Of a stretch of DNA of 64,000 nt, positions 47,766 through 63,258 are shown piece by piece. The position numbers and the translations under genes were made by a program. The notes beneath the pieces are model-generated. The model did no database searches. It worked only from the letters and a program-made list of their open reading frames with translations, and was not told the DNA's origin. Positions within the stretch are counted from its first letter, which is position 1, and every line of letters begins with the position of its first letter. Origin of the DNA: Neocallimastix lanati (nom. inval.) (lineage: Eukaryota; Neocallimastigomycota; Neocallimastigomycetes; Neocallimastigales; Neocallimastigaceae); contig JACVTC010000097.1 in the NCBI GenBank assembly GCA_016946835.1, positions 251,001 through 315,000 on the forward strand, written 5' to 3'.

Positions 47766-48477
47766 TGTTTATATATATATATTTTTTATTTTTTTTTAAA
47801 AAAAAAAACACACATGAATTTAAAGGAATATATTAATATATTTTAATCTATTACATAGTTATTAAAAATAAATAAAAAAAATATTATATTAAAAAAAAAA
47901 ATAAATTATAAAAATTATTTATTATTTATATATGTATAAAAGTTTTTTTATTTTATTTCATTTTATTTTATTTTATTTTATTTAATTAATGATATCAAAG
48001 CTTTTTTTTTTTTTTTTCTTTATATTAAATCATTATAATGATAAATCCATAAGATATTAATAATTTGCAAAATAATATTTTAAAGAAAGGGTATTTTTAT
48101 ATATATATACATATGTATTTATTTTATTTTTATACATGATCATTCTATTTTTAAATCCATCTTTTAGTTAGGTCAGGTTTAAATCCAATTTAATAATCCA
48201 AAAGGTCTTGGTCAAAATCCATTTAGTTTAATTCTATCTATCTGTTCGAAATTCATACAATATTTAAATTAGGTCTGGCGTAAAAATCCATTCAGTGTTC
48301 AATTTTGGGTTTAAATCTATATATTACAATAAAATAAAAAAAAATAAAAGTATAAAATACAATTATGTAAAATATATATAAATAAAATATAAACAAGTAT
48401 ATATATAATTAAATATAGTATATGTAATATAATTCAATAGAAATAAATATAATATAATATAATAAAATAAAATAAAA

Positions 48478-48545
48478 TAAAATAGTAGAATATAAATATA
48501 AAGTAAAGTACAGATTGAATAAAATAAAATAAAATATAATAAAAA
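48478..48545 (+). repeat. Dispersed repeat core flanked by (AAAAT)n
   Basis: GTAGAATATAAATATAAAG, a short AGTACAGATTGAAT core, then AAAAT units; the same order as at 12193. Confidence 0.5.
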
Positions 48546-51458
48546 TAACAATAAAAAAAATATATATATATAAAGTTTATAATGAAATAAATTAAAAAAA
48601 TTTGTTAATGTCAAAAGTTTATTAATTAAGAGAAAAAAAAGAAAATTTTATACTATTTTGTAATTATTAAAGTTTATAGATGATATTAAAAAAAATTTGA
48701 CAAATAAAATTTTTACAAATTGAATTTTTTTATTTCCTATCCTTTCATTTTATTCCTTATGTATATCCATTTTAATTCTTTTTAATTACTTTAATATATT
48801 CTATTCTATTCTATAAGTTTAGTAAGTCTCTACCAATGACTATTAATTGATTATTAATCCATCCATTCCATTAAGAATGATACATATTAAGTAATAATAA
48901 GTAAAAATATCCTCTTTTTTATTTATTTTTTTTTTTAATAATACATATAATAAAATTTATTATTAATATATTTATACAATTAATTTTTATTATCTATATA
49001 TTTATACAATTAATTTTTATTATCTATATATTTATACATTTTTTTTTTGTGTATTATATATATATTATTTCATTTTTATATTTAATTTTTTTTTCTTTTA
49101 TATAGGACATTTATTCTATGAAATGATATATGTGTATATATAGTAATTTGGCTATTACAACACTCAGTTGTAAACTTTATTATTTTATTTTATTTTTTTT
49201 TATAAACCCATTCATTTATTAAGGTAATTTAAAATTGTATTTATTGGAAAATATAATAATATTTAGTTTATTGGAATAATTATAATACAAATAAAATTCA
49301 AAGATTTTTTTTATTAATACTTTACTATTTTATACTACTACTTTACTATTTATTTTATTTTATCATTGATTATTTGATTATTTTTTTTTATATCTTCAAA
49401 TCATAAATAATGATTATTTCATGATTTTTTTTTATATTAAATGTTGTGGTGTCTCTCTCTCTCTCTATGTATATATAAACTTTTTACATTTCTTCTTCTT
49501 CATTACTTTGTAATTTATGCTAAGTAAAATAAAAAAAAAATAAAAATAAAAATAAAATATAATAAAAAATATATATATATATATAAATATATTTTTTAAT
49601 CTAATAAATGAAAATAATCATTATTATTTTTATTTTTATTATTCTTATTTTTTTTTTTAAAAAAAAAAAAAACTATGAAATTATATAAATTATATATATA
49701 AAAAAATTTTTTATTTCCCTTCTTATTTTTTTATTTTATTTTTTATATATATTTTTCCTATTTTCCAGGAAGATTAAGATTCCCAGGTTATTATTAAATT
49801 TATTATTATTTTTATTATTAGGTAATAAAAGTAATATAAAATAATAATAATATTAAAAATAAAAAATTAATAGTAAATGGAGGATTAAATATTTTGATAA
49901 AAAAATTTTTTTTTTTATTTATATTTTATTTTTACTGTATCCATCACTTAGTCATACAACAATATTTCAATTAATAATAAAGAATATTTTCAACATGAGG
50001 ATTTAAAAATATTTTAATTTTTAATTGATAAGAATTTAGAGTTCTAGTAGGATATAAAGAAGTCTATGATAATATCTTACGCAAAACTAGCCTATTATTA
50101 ATTATTATTAATTATTATTCATGTATCATTGTAATAATTAAATAATAAATAGATCATAAATAGATTTTATGTAACAGGCCTTTTTTTTTTTTTTAAAGAT
50201 AGTAAAGAATATATATTTTAATATATTTATTAATGTTTTTTTATTCATAGCTCTATATGAATTTATTATTATTATTTATTAATAATTTAAATTTTATAAT
50301 TAATTATATTATTAATTTTATTTTATAATGAATTATATTATTAATTTTAATTTTATAATTAATTATATTATTAATTTTATTTTAATTTTATTTTATAATT
50401 AATTATATTATTAATTTTATTTTAATTTTATTTTAATTTTATTTTAATTTTATTTTATAATTAATTATATTATTAATTTTATTTTAATTTTATTTTAATT
50501 TTATTTTAATTATATTATTAATTTTATTTTAATTATATTATTAATTTTATTTTAATTATATTATTAATTTTAATTTTATTTTATTTTAATTTTATTTGAT
50601 GATGGTATGACAATGTTGAATATTTCCTTTTAAGGTCCTCCAACAATTTAAACAAATCATTAAAAAATGAAACACTAACTCAAAAAAAATCAATATGAAA
50701 AATTATATTTAAATCATTATAAATATAATAATATATAGATAATTAAATATATATACAATATATAAAATATATAAATTTGTAAAATATATATATAAAAAAA
50801 AATTAAAAAAAACAAAACAATTTTTAGTAAAAAAAAAAAAAAAAGTTTTAGGAAAAAATTTTTTTCCTTGAAAAAACGTCCTAATAAATGTATTAGATGA
50901 AAAAAAAATATTAAAAAAAAAAAAAAAAAAGATTAAGAATTTATTTATATATCTATAATTATATCTATCGATGTATATTTTTTTGCCCTTATTATCTAAT
51001 ATTAATTTTATATATATATATTTTTTTTTTCTCATATCTATTAAAAAAAAATTCTTTTTTATTTGAATTTATAGGAAAAATAAAAGAATATTGATATATA
51101 TATTTTTTATTAAATATCCACATGTAAATTATAAGCATTGTTTAATTAAATCATTCACATTTTATTTTATTTTATTTTAACAAAAAAATAATAATTATAA
51201 AAAAAGAAGCATGGTTACTTTCTACTTTTTATTAATAAATTTATTTTAACATAATTAAATAATAAAAAAATAGAAAATTAAAAATTAAAAATAAAATTAA
51301 AAAAAATTATAAAACAATCAAAATAAATTATTCTCTTTTCTCCCTTTAAAAATATATTTATATATATATATTTATTTAATTTAAAATTTTAAATCATGGC
51401 TTGAAATTAAATCATTAGATACCTCTAATATTCCTGACCTTGTCCCAGCTACATTTCC

Positions 51459-51473
51459 TCACATGTGACGTGA
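51459..51473. promoter_or_regulatory. Overlapping E-box palindrome and CRE-like site
   Basis: TCACATGTGA (51459-51468, perfect palindrome with a CACATG/CATGTG E-box) overlaps TGACGTGA (51466-51473, close to a bZIP site). No adjacent gene is visible, so a regulatory role is only a suggestion. Confidence 0.25.
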
Positions 51474-52918
51474 CTTGGAAAAATAATATAAATAAATATA
51501 AATATAAATATATATATATATAAAATTTTTTTTTTAAACAATTAAACAATACTTTTTACTTTAGAAATTTAAGAAACGAGGCAAGGTTCAACTCTTAGGT
51601 TGTACTCACAGTATATATATAAATTTATATTGAGGGTAGCAGCCATATGTAAATCTATACAAAAAGTCTAAAAAAAAAAAAAGACAAAAAAAAATATACA
51701 TATAATATAATATATAATATATAATATATAATATAATATATAATATATAATATATAATATAATGTAATATAATATAATAAATTAATAAATTATTACTATA
51801 AAATGTGATATATAAAACAGATAAAAGAGAAAGAATAATCATAATAATCATAACCATAATTTATTTATTATAAAAAATAAAAATATATTTGCCACTATTT
51901 TTTTAAGGATTGAAGGTTAGGATATATTATTATTGAAACATTAAAAAAAGAAAAAAAAAATATATATATATATATATAAAATGATACGTATATATATAAT
52001 AATTTTATTTTATTTAATAATAATAATCATAATCATAATAGTAAATTGATTATTAGAAATTATAAAGTCATTTCTTTTCAAAGTAAATATTATTAAGAAA
52101 AAAAAAAAAAAAAGAAAGAATGTAATATCGTCTAAAAGAATAAAAAAAAAAAGTATGATATAGAAATGAATTAGAAGCAACTATTATTAAATTAAATTAA
52201 ATTATAATTATATATAAAAGTATCAAAGAAAAAACTAACAAATAAAAAAAAAAAAAAAGATTATGATTATTGATTATGATTATTATTATTTTTTTGTGAA
52301 TAATTTTTTAAATTTTCAATTTAATAATATATTGTATTATAATATATAATATATTATATTATGTATGATGGTTCATATTTAATAAACAAAATTATGTATT
52401 ATGATTTCTTAACGAATATTAACAAAATTATGTATTATTTATTAGATGAGGATAATCATTTGGCTATTATAAAGTAATTATTACATTATAATTTTTTTTT
52501 TTTTTCCAAATTTCTTTGAGTTTTAATTTTAATTTTTATATTTTATATTTTTATTATTATTATTACTATTTTTTTTTTTTTTTTTTTTTTACTGAAATAT
52601 ATAAAATACCAATAGAGGTACACTTGATAGAGATAAAAGGATGACATATAAAAATGTAGTCATATTAAGGACAAAGAATTAAAACAATAGGAAAATAACA
52701 ATTGTTTTTTTTTTTTTGTTGTTATTTCAAATCCTTGATGAACGTAACGTAACGTATTCGTCGATATCGTTCCTTCCAATGATTTTTATACTCATTTAAA
52801 ATCTTTAGCCTTTATTTTATTTTATTTTATTTTATTTTATTACATTTTACATTTTAACTCGTGTACTATTTTTACAAAAAAAAGAATTTTTTTTTTAAAT
52901 GGTTAATAATTTTTTAAA

Positions 52919-52949
<31 letters not shown>

Positions 52950-53868
52950 TTTCAAAAAACTTTTACAATACAATAAGCATTCAATGATATTTATACATTA
53001 TTTTTTTATTTTTTATTTTTTATTTCTTTTATTATTGCATTATTATTTATTATCATTCTTCCTTACTCGTATTATTTTAAAAAGTAAACCTACTTATTAT
53101 TTCTATTATTTCTAATTATTATTTTTACTATTATTAATTTTTAAAATAGTTATTATTATTCAACTTGTCATCATCTAATCTTTATTATTATTATTATTAT
53201 TATTTATTGTATTTTATTTTTATTCTTAAATTTTTTTTTTTTTTTTTAGTACTATAAAATCTTAATATGGGTTTAAAAATTTCTTGGCCACTTTCATTAT
53301 AAAGTTTTTTTTTATTCTTATAATATAAAGTAATATAAATAATATATATAAAATATATAAATAATATATAAGTAATTAGTAATTATATTTATGTATATTT
53401 ATGTATTTTTTTTTAAACTTTAAAAAATATACATATATTCTATATTTTATATGTAATTTTTTTTTTTGTATAAATTATTAACTTTGATAAAATAAATTAT
53501 TAATTATTATTATAAAATTTTATTATTATTTTTTTTTTAAATTATTACCTATACCTATACCTATAATTGTTTTTTATCCTTGTGAAGTGTTTAGCGTTTC
53601 GGGGTTTTCATTAAATTTAAATAGAATTATTTTTAGTTTTATTTTATTTTTTAAATATTAATATATATATATATATAACACTTTTATGTAAAAAATATTT
53701 AACATGAAAAGTATAATGAAAAAAAAAATTTATTATGAAAATGTATTATAATTTTATATTTTATATTTTTTTCATTTTTATTTAAATAAAAATATATATA
53801 TTTTTTTATACATATTTGATATTTTATTTTTTTATTAGTTTTTTAAATTTTTAATATAGTTTATTTTT

Positions 53869-53903
<35 letters not shown>

Positions 53904-54442
53904 TAATATTATTACTGAAGATGATGATATAGCAATCATCCGTTGGTTGAAATTATTTAATTAGTAGTAGAATTGGCAAACCTTAATCTCATTTATATAT
54001 AAAAAAAGTTTTTTTTTTTTTTATTTATTTTAATTTTTATTTTCAGGTTTGTATTTGTAAATGTAATAAATAAGAGGATAAAAGGAAAAAAGTAAGGGAA
54101 AATATTAATAATAAAAAAGAGAGCTTTTTTTTTTTTTTTTTAATTAACTTTTTTTTTTTACTTATTCTGACCATATCGTTTTAAAATGTTTTTTTTTTTT
54201 TATTTAAATTTTTTTCATATTATGAGTAGAATTAAATTAATTAAATTTTTATTAAATTAAAATAAATTAAATTTTAATAAATTAAATTTAATTAAAAAAA
54301 GTAATAATTAAAAAAAGTTTAAATAATAAAAAAAAAGCTTAAATTATAATTAAAAAAAAATAAATTTGATGAATATAATCATCATTATATTATAAATATA
54401 TAGTTAAAATTTAAAAATGGAAATTTAATTGAATGGTTTGGA

Positions 54443-54477
54443 ATCAAATCAAATCAAATCAAATCAAATCAAATCAA
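54443..54477. repeat. (ATCAA)n microsatellite
   Basis: Seven perfect pentanucleotide copies. Confidence 0.9.
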
Positions 54478-57400
54478 TTTTTAATTCTCTATTTTAATTT
54501 AAAATAAAACAAATAATTATTACTTACTAATAATGAAAATAATAATAATAAAAAAAAAACCCTGTACTGTAATTTATAAAACAAAATAATTTATTACATT
54601 TTTTTTTGTATTGTATTTTTTTATTATTTTATTTTTTTTTTATTATTAGTATTATAATTATTTTTAAATAATGGAATGCCTTTTTTTTTTAATATAAGAA
54701 AAAAAATTTTAACTATGAATTATTAAATAACTAAATAAATATTATTATATATATGTATTATTTTTTTTTTTAAAAAAATAAAAAGTTTCGTTTGTTGAGA
54801 ATAATTGAAAAAAAAAATATATATATATAAATATATAAATATAAATATAAATATATAAATATATATATAGTAGAATCAAGTTCATACCTTTATCTATTTT
54901 ATTTAAAAGAAAAGTTTATTTTACTACATTTTAAAAAGACAATTAATTATAACCATTTTACAATATAAATATGTATACATAAATTAAAATATATCTAAAT
55001 TTCTTATTATTTTTTATTATTTTTTTTTTTTTTTAAAAAAGATTATTCTTACCTAATGTTTTATATAAAAAATAGTTAATTGTAATAAAAGCAAAATATA
55101 AAGTTTTTTAAAAAAAAAAAAAGATTTCAATTAATTGTGTGTTATCATTAGATTTATGTTTCATCCAATATAATAATAATAATAATAAATACTAATAATA
55201 ATAATAAAATTGAATTTTAATTTATCCAATTTATCAAAAATAGAAAAAAAATTTTTTGATTTATTTATATATTTATAATCTTATTTTATTTTTTAAGTTC
55301 ATTAACGGCCTCTATAAACATTTTACACTGCATCTAATTAATATGTATATATATAGAGTTTTTTTTTGTCATTTTTTGATTCGATAACGGCTTACTTTTT
55401 CTGTAGCTGTTTTTGTTTTATTTTATTTTTTTTTATATAATAAAATTTTTATTTAATATACATTTTTATAATATTTTTTTTTTAAATAGAGTTAACTTAT
55501 TATATTAATGATAATGATATAAACTATTTTATTTAATAATTATTATTATTATTATTTTTTTTATTTTATTATAATAGAATTGTATTTATTTCATTTTTTA
55601 ATTTATGAATTGAAAAGATCTGAATTTAAAATTTTTTTATCTTATAATTAATATTATAATTTTATTTTTAATTTTATTAATACATTTCTACTTTTTTTTT
55701 TTTTTTTTTTTTAAAAAAAAAGAGGACATATTTAAATTATATTCCTATAAATATAAAATGAAATATAGAAAATAGTATGATATCGATAAGGTAGAAAATA
55801 TCAATCAATATATTATTATTCTTCATGGTTTTATTTTTATTTTTTTTTTATTTAATTTATTGATTTATCTTTGTATACATTCTAAATTGGAAATTATTAC
55901 ATTAAATATTTTTATATTTATTAAAATCATTATTTTATATTCAGTCATTCTATTATTCTATTATCCTACATTATTGAATCACTTTTTTTTTTTATATTAA
56001 TAAACTAATTTATAAACTAATAAAAAATGTTTAAAGATTGTATTACATTAATATTTTACATGATACATGTATTACTTTATTATCAAATACATTTCCTACA
56101 TTTCTTATTATATACATTTACATTTACAATTACATTTTTTTAATTTTTACTTTAATTTGGGTTTTTTTTTTTTATTTTTTTTTCATTTTATATAAAAAAG
56201 GAAAATGATTTTCATTTATTTATTTCATTTATTTTTATGACCGAACAATTATCTCTACATTATTATTATTATTATTATTTTTTTTAAAAAAACAAAAAAT
56301 AAAAAAAAAAAAAGTCAATAAAAAATAAAAATTTATTATACATACATACATATAGATGTATACATATCTATATACTTTTCTTTTTTGAAATATAATTTTT
56401 TTATTTTATTTTTTATTTAAATTTTTTATTATAAGTAATTAATGTAAAATAAAATAAAAAAAAAAAAATTACATGAAACTTTTAGTTTTAAACATTTTTT
56501 TTTATGTTCATTTTTTTTATTAATTAGGTGAAAAGACTTTAAAGTTTGGGTTAAAATGTCAAAAAAAATTTTTTTTTTTAATTTCCTTTAAATATATATA
56601 TTTATATATATATTTATTTTTTTTTCTTTTTTTTTTCGTTGTTTGGATTACATTAATTATTATACTAAATTAATTTAAATTTTAATGTTTTAATGTTCTA
56701 TTTTATTTTTACTTTTTTTTTTTTTTTTTTTTAAAGTTGAATAAAAAAATAAAAATGTAGTCTTTTTATTTCCAAACTTTATTACTTTATTATTTTATTT
56801 AAATTTAATGTAAATTTTTTTTTTTGTTAACTCTAACTATTAAAAATAATATATTTCATTTTTTTTTATTACATTCAAAGTAAACTTTTTGTATATATAT
56901 TTAATCATTTTATTATTATTATTATGTATTATTATGTATTATTATTACTATTAAATATGATATATTATTTATTATGTATTATTAAGTATTATGATATATT
57001 ATTCATTATTATGTATTACTATGTTTTTATTATGCTGTCGTATTATGTATTATTATTGATTATTATTTTATAGATAAATTTTTAGAGTTTGTATATACCA
57101 ATTGAATATAACATGTGGCTATATTTAATATAACCATGTAAGGTATCTTTTTTATATAGTTTTATATAGTAATAATAAATATATCATATGAAGTCAAATA
57201 ATAATTAAATAACATTATATATTAAAGAATATAAAAATTTAAATAGATTAAAAATGAAATAGAAATCAAAGAAAAAAAATAAAAAATAAAATTTAAAACT
57301 TTTTTCTATATATTATGAATGAATGGATAATAAATTGGGAAAAATAAAAATTAAATTAATTTCATTTATTATGAATCAAATAAAGTATAAAAAGTTTTTT

Positions 57401-59856
57401 TTTTTTAATAAAATATTATTTAAATATAATATATAATATAAATAATATAAATGATAATATAATAAATAATATTATATAATATTATTTAGGTAGGCTTTTT
57501 TTTTTTGTTTTGTTTTTATATACAAAATAAAATAAAATAAAGTGAAAAAAAAAGGGATCAATTATCAATAATTAATCAATGAAATGGAAAAAAATATTAA
57601 TAAATCAATAAGTAACTAACAAATGTAAAAAAAAAAAAAAAAAGATAAAAAAAAGATATGCAATTCAAAATAATTTTTTTATTTTTATATTTATATATTT
57701 ATTTTTATATTTATTTTTATATTTTTTAATATGGAGGGATGCCGTTAAGGAAAAAAAAAAAAAGATTGAAATTAATGAAAGGAAAGATGATGATGATGAT
57801 GATAAAGGATAATTAAAATGGAATTAAAAAAAATTAATAATAATTAAAATATAAAAAAAAAAAAAAAATTAAAATAGAATTAAAAAAATATGATAAAATT
57901 ATAAAAAAAAAATTAAAATGATAAGATAGAGTAAAAAAGAAAAAAATTTAAACAATTATAAATAATAATAAATTATTATAAATTATTATAATAATAAATA
58001 ATGATATATTGATATGTAAAATGTCTTATAATAAATAGTTATAGTTTTAATACAATTTTAAGAATAAGAATAAATGAAATTAAAAGAAGAGTCGAAATTT
58101 CAGTTTTTTTTTTTTATAAGAAAAAAAGTTTAGATGAAGGTGAGAAAATACTAATAGAAAAAAAAAGAGTAAAAGGTCATTTGACAATAGTACATTTAAT
58201 TATTAAAAATTAAAAAAAAAAAAAAAACAATCTAATAAAATAATAATAAAATAAAACATAAAACAAAAAAAATTTAAAACAAAAAAAAAAAGAAACTTAA
58301 TAATTACTCAATTATTTATTAAAGTTAAAACAATCTTTATAAACGATTATAATCATAATCATAATCATAATCATAACTATAATTATAATTATAGATGAGA
58401 ATACTACTGAAAATATAAAAAGTTTTAATAGTAAAAAGTTTTTTTTTTCTTTTTTTTTTTAAAAAATAAAATTATTAATAATTAATAAAATAACTGAAGA
58501 TTAATAATTAATAAAATAAAATAAAGTAATTAATAATTAATAATTAATAAAATAAAGTAATTAATAATTGGTAAAATAATTGATAAAATAATTAAATAAT
58601 AAATAATTCATCCAAACTCTAATAAAATTATAATAAAAAAGGTTATCTTAAACAAATACCTTAATTAGAAATTAATTAAAAAAAAAGATTGTATTCTATT
58701 ATACTCTATATTAAATATGAAAATTAATTAAACCATATTTGTATTTTCAATAGATAGATTAATTTATAGAAAGTCAATAAATCTTATTGATATACAATAA
58801 ACTCATATCTAACATATTTATTATACATAGTATATTATATTATGTATTAATATGATTTATTTTATATTTATTATATTCATAATATTCATAATATATTTAT
58901 TGTATACAGTATCTAAGTTATATATAAAAATTTACAAAAAAAATTTTTTTTATTGGTTTTTAATATTTAATTTATTTTGTTGTTGTTGTTGTTTGACTGC
59001 TTTCCAATTTTAATTTGTTGAGTTGTTTAATAGCAAGTAAAAATAAAAAATAAAAAATAAAAATAATAAAAATAAAAATGAAAAAAAAATACAAAATCAA
59101 TAACATTATTCATACCATTATTAATATTTAATATTTATTCATACCATTATTAATATTCAAATGATAAATTCATCTTCATTATTCCATTAAATAACAATTA
59201 ATTCATTAATCATTATTAATCATTATTAATCATTATTATTTATTTTTTTTTGATTGATTTGTGTTAAACAAGTGAATAACATCATTCATAAATTTTTATT
59301 TGTTAAAAAAAAACAAATTCATATTTAATATTTATTTTTATAATTTATATTTAATATTTAATATTTAATATTTTTAATTTATAAAGATAATTATATCATA
59401 AAAAATTAATAAACTGAAATTCATATGTACATATATAAATTTTTTTTTTTTTATTTAAATAATAGTTTATTTAATAGTTTCTAAACTTTTTCTATTGAAG
59501 AATACTCTTGTATAAAAATGAAGTCAAAATATATAAAAATAATTAATAATTAAAGATTTTAATCTCTATTAAATTATTATCAAAAATAAAAAAAAAATTA
59601 AAAAAAAAAATATTAAAAAATAATAATAATTAATATAATTTTTTTTTTTTTTTAATTTTTTTTTGATAGTTAAATATTAAATAGAAAAATAGAAAAATAA
59701 AAATAAAATTTTTTTTCCCTTCTCTTTAGACTTTTTTCCTATAGAAAATTTATTTTATAATTAATTATTTTTTTTTTATTAGAATTTAAACCTTTTTATT
59801 TTATTTTATAAAAAAAAATTTTTTTTAAATAATTTACAATAACAAAAAAAAATTAC

Positions 59857-60033
<177 letters not shown>

Positions 60034-61180
60034 ATATTATATATATTTTTTACCTTTTCATTTCCTATCTATTAATTTATATATAATAAATTATGAAGGT
60101 TTTTTTTATTATTATTTTTTTTAAAGATATATGTATACATATTAATTCTATCTTGTAACTTACAAATTGTAAATTATTTTTTTTTTCCTTATCATTTTAT
60201 CATCATAAAATAAATAATACTATTTTAACACTACGATTCCTCCTACTCCTAATTCTACTACTACTACTAATAATAATAATAATAGTTTTAATTATAAAAT
60301 AATAATGGCTGACTTTGAAAATTACATTTTAAAACTAAAAAATAGATTAATTTATGTTGTGATACGAAGAATAATAAATTAAATGAATTTATTATATAAA
60401 TATATATAGATACATATATATAAATATATATATAAAAATATAAATAATTTTTGGTTTTGCCAAAGGTAACATTTATACTACTATTAAAAAAAAAAAAAAA
60501 CTCTATATTTTGTTTATTCTTTCAGAGAATAATTATAAAAAAAATAATTAATAAAAATATAGATTAAATAAAAATAAAATATGTGGTAATTCATTATTAA
60601 GATAAAATTATTATTAAGATTAAAATAGAATAAAATAAAATAAAATAAAATAAAATAAAATGTATAAGTATGTAGGTATGTAATGTATGTATGTATCAAT
60701 TTATAAAATATTTTTATGGCAATACTAATAAAATTTTTTTATGGTCAATTCAATAAAAGTAATATAACAAATAATTAAATATTATTAAAGAATTCAAATT
60801 TCAAATATAAATATTAATAAATAAAAACGAATCATTAAATTCTATAAAAATTATGACATATGAATATTAAACGGTCTTGGGGAAAATTAGAAATGATAAT
60901 CCTTCATCATTATCATACTCAAAAATTTTATATATATAAAAAAATAGAATAAAATAAAATAAAATAAAATAAAATAAAATAAAATAAAATAAATAGTAGC
61001 CTTTTTTTTTTTTTTTCTCTTTTTTAATACCCTTGCATTAGATTTATTTCTTAATTCTTTCTAATTATTTTAATTCTATCAATTCTATATATTTTAAAAA
61101 AATTTTTTTTTTTCTTCTATCTATTTTCAATTTTCTTATTTAATTATTATAATTTATTTTTTAATACGAACACTATTATT

Positions 61181-61300
61181 ATTATTATTATTCATTATTC
61201 ATTATTATTATTCATTATTCATTATTATTATTCATTATTCATTATTATTATTCATTATTCATTATTATTATTCATTATTCATTATTATTATTCATTATTC
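61181..61300. repeat. 20-bp minisatellite, six identical copies
   Basis: ATTATTATTATTCATTATTC repeats exactly six times with no mismatch. Confidence 0.95.
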
Positions 61301-61585
61301 AGATAATTAATTATTATATAGATAATTATTAAATTTAAAGAAATTTTTTTTAATTATTAAATTTAATTATTATATTAATTTTTTTTGAATTGGAATTTTT
61401 TTATTGGTTAATTTTAATATACCATGGTTTAAACATCCTATAATAAAAAATTAAAAAAAAGTATCGAAAATTTTTTATTTTTAATTTTATACATATTTTT
61501 TTATTTTTATTACATTTATTATATTTTATTTTAATTTTTAAATAATTTCATTAATTAAAAAAAGAAGGATTTTATTTTCATTTTT

Positions 61586-61692
61586 ATTTTATTCAATCTG
61601 TGCTATACTTTATATTCATCTTATTTCAACTCTTTTATTTTATTTTATTTTATTTTATTATATTTTATTTTAGTTTCGTTTCGTTTCGTTTT
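61586..61692 (-). repeat. Dispersed repeat core with (TTTTA)n and (TTTCG)3
   Basis: The complement carries GTTGAAATAAGATGAATATA, AAGTAT and CACAGATTGAATAAAAT, preceded by AAAAT units. On the plus strand the array ends in three TTTCG copies (61674-61688). Confidence 0.5.
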
Positions 61693-62091
61693 TTCTACAT
61701 TCGTTCATTTTGTTAAAATCAAAAAATCAAAAAATCAAAAAAAAATTTAAAAAAACTTTATTTTTTTTATTTCATTGGATATATTAAATAGAATATATTA
61801 AATAATATATTATAATATATGTATTTTATATTAAAGAGTTTTTTTAGAAAAAAAAGAATTTTATTATTTATATATTTTTAATAAATAGAAAATTAATTGA
61901 TGATGGTAAAAAAAAAAAAAAAAAAAAAAAGAATACCAGATGAAATTGACTTTTATGGATATATTAAATATTACTATAAAAAATTCGAAACTTAAAAAAA
62001 AATTAAAAAAAATAAATAGAAAAAAAAAAAAAAAGAGAAAAGAGAAAAGAGGAAAAAGTTTTACAAAAAATAAACTAAATTAAAACTAAAT

Positions 62092-62165
62092 AGTTGAAAT
62101 ATAAATGTTAAAGTAGAGCTTGAATAAAATAAAATAAAATAAAGTAAAATAAAAATAAAATAAAA
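62092..62165 (+). repeat. Dispersed repeat core plus (AAAAT)n
   Basis: GTTGAAATATAAATGTTAAA, then GTAGAGCTTGAATAAAAT, then AAAAT/AAAGT units; a diverged copy of the same core. Confidence 0.5.
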
Positions 62166-63258
62166 AAAATAAAAAGATAAACTATCATTAATAAAAGATA
62201 AACTCTAGTAAAATATTTAAATTTTAACATATAAGATATCCTTTATTCTTTAATTAAACTATAAAGGTTTAACTAATAGAAATAAGCAATATAATATAGA
62301 AGTAGAAAAAAATGAAATTAAAGTTTAAATTGTATTAAAGATGCTATAAAAAAAAGGAAAAAAATGAATAATAAAAAAAAAAAAAAAGGAAAAAAAAAAA
62401 GAAAAAAAGGAAAAAAAAAAAAAAAAAAAGAAAAAAAGGAATAATACTAAAAGAGTTATTAAAATTATTTAAGTACTTTTTTTTTTTTTTATTTTAATTT
62501 GAAACTTTAAAGCTTTAAAGTGAAATGAAATAAAATCAAAAATAATAATAATAATAATAATTGAAAAAAAAAAAAATTTTTTTTTTTAAATAATTAATTT
62601 TTAGATAATTCACTATTATATATTTATATATAATAGTTAATGTATATAAAGCTTAAAACTATAGAGTGATAAGAAAAAAAAAAAAAAAAAAGAAAATTAT
62701 TAAATTATTTTTTATTATAATAATTATTATTTATTATTTTTTATTTTACTTTTTTTTTTTTTTTTTATCTTTTGGTGTTATAAATTATATAAAAAATGTA
62801 TATTCATTTTTGATGTCTTAAAAATTAATATCTTTAATCACTTTTATCATTATTTTTTTTTTATTTTTTTTTTTATTTTTTTCTATTTTTTTATTTTAAT
62901 TTTTAAACTTTTTTTTTTTTTTTATAATTATATATATGTATATTTACTTCCATTTTAATTTTTCTATTGAATTTTATATATCAAAAGGCATTAATTTGTC
63001 TATGACAGATATACAATTTATAATGTAAAAAAAAAAAGCAAAATTTAAAGTATTTTTTTTTTTTTTTTATTTTTTTTATTTATTTTTTATTATACCACTA
63101 CTACTTTTTTTTTTGTCCTAATTAATTATTATTATCATTAATATTTTTTTTTTTTTTTATTTTTTTTTTATTTTTTTATTATTTTCTGTTTTATTTGATT
63201 TTTATTTCCAGAAATTAAAAGATTAACTAAAGATAAATTTTATGTAGATTAATGTTTA

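Larger units (their letters stand above)
47766..59856. other. AT-rich gene-free region
   Basis: No credible gene on either strand. Named repeats within it are listed separately. Slightly GC-richer patches occur at 48160-48310, 51400-51660 and 52730-52790. Tandem TTTTATTTTAATTATATTAT-type repeats fill 50280-50590. Confidence 0.5.
60034..63258. other. AT-rich gene-free region
   Basis: No gene seen. It contains (AAAAT)n near 60624-60660 and 60945-60990, a 20-bp minisatellite, two dispersed-repeat cores, and A/G-rich runs at 62340-62440. Confidence 0.5.

Noticed and set aside
51570-51600. GGTTCAACTC resembling a Pol III B box
   Set aside because: No cloverleaf, acceptor stem or suitably spaced A box could be found around it on either strand.
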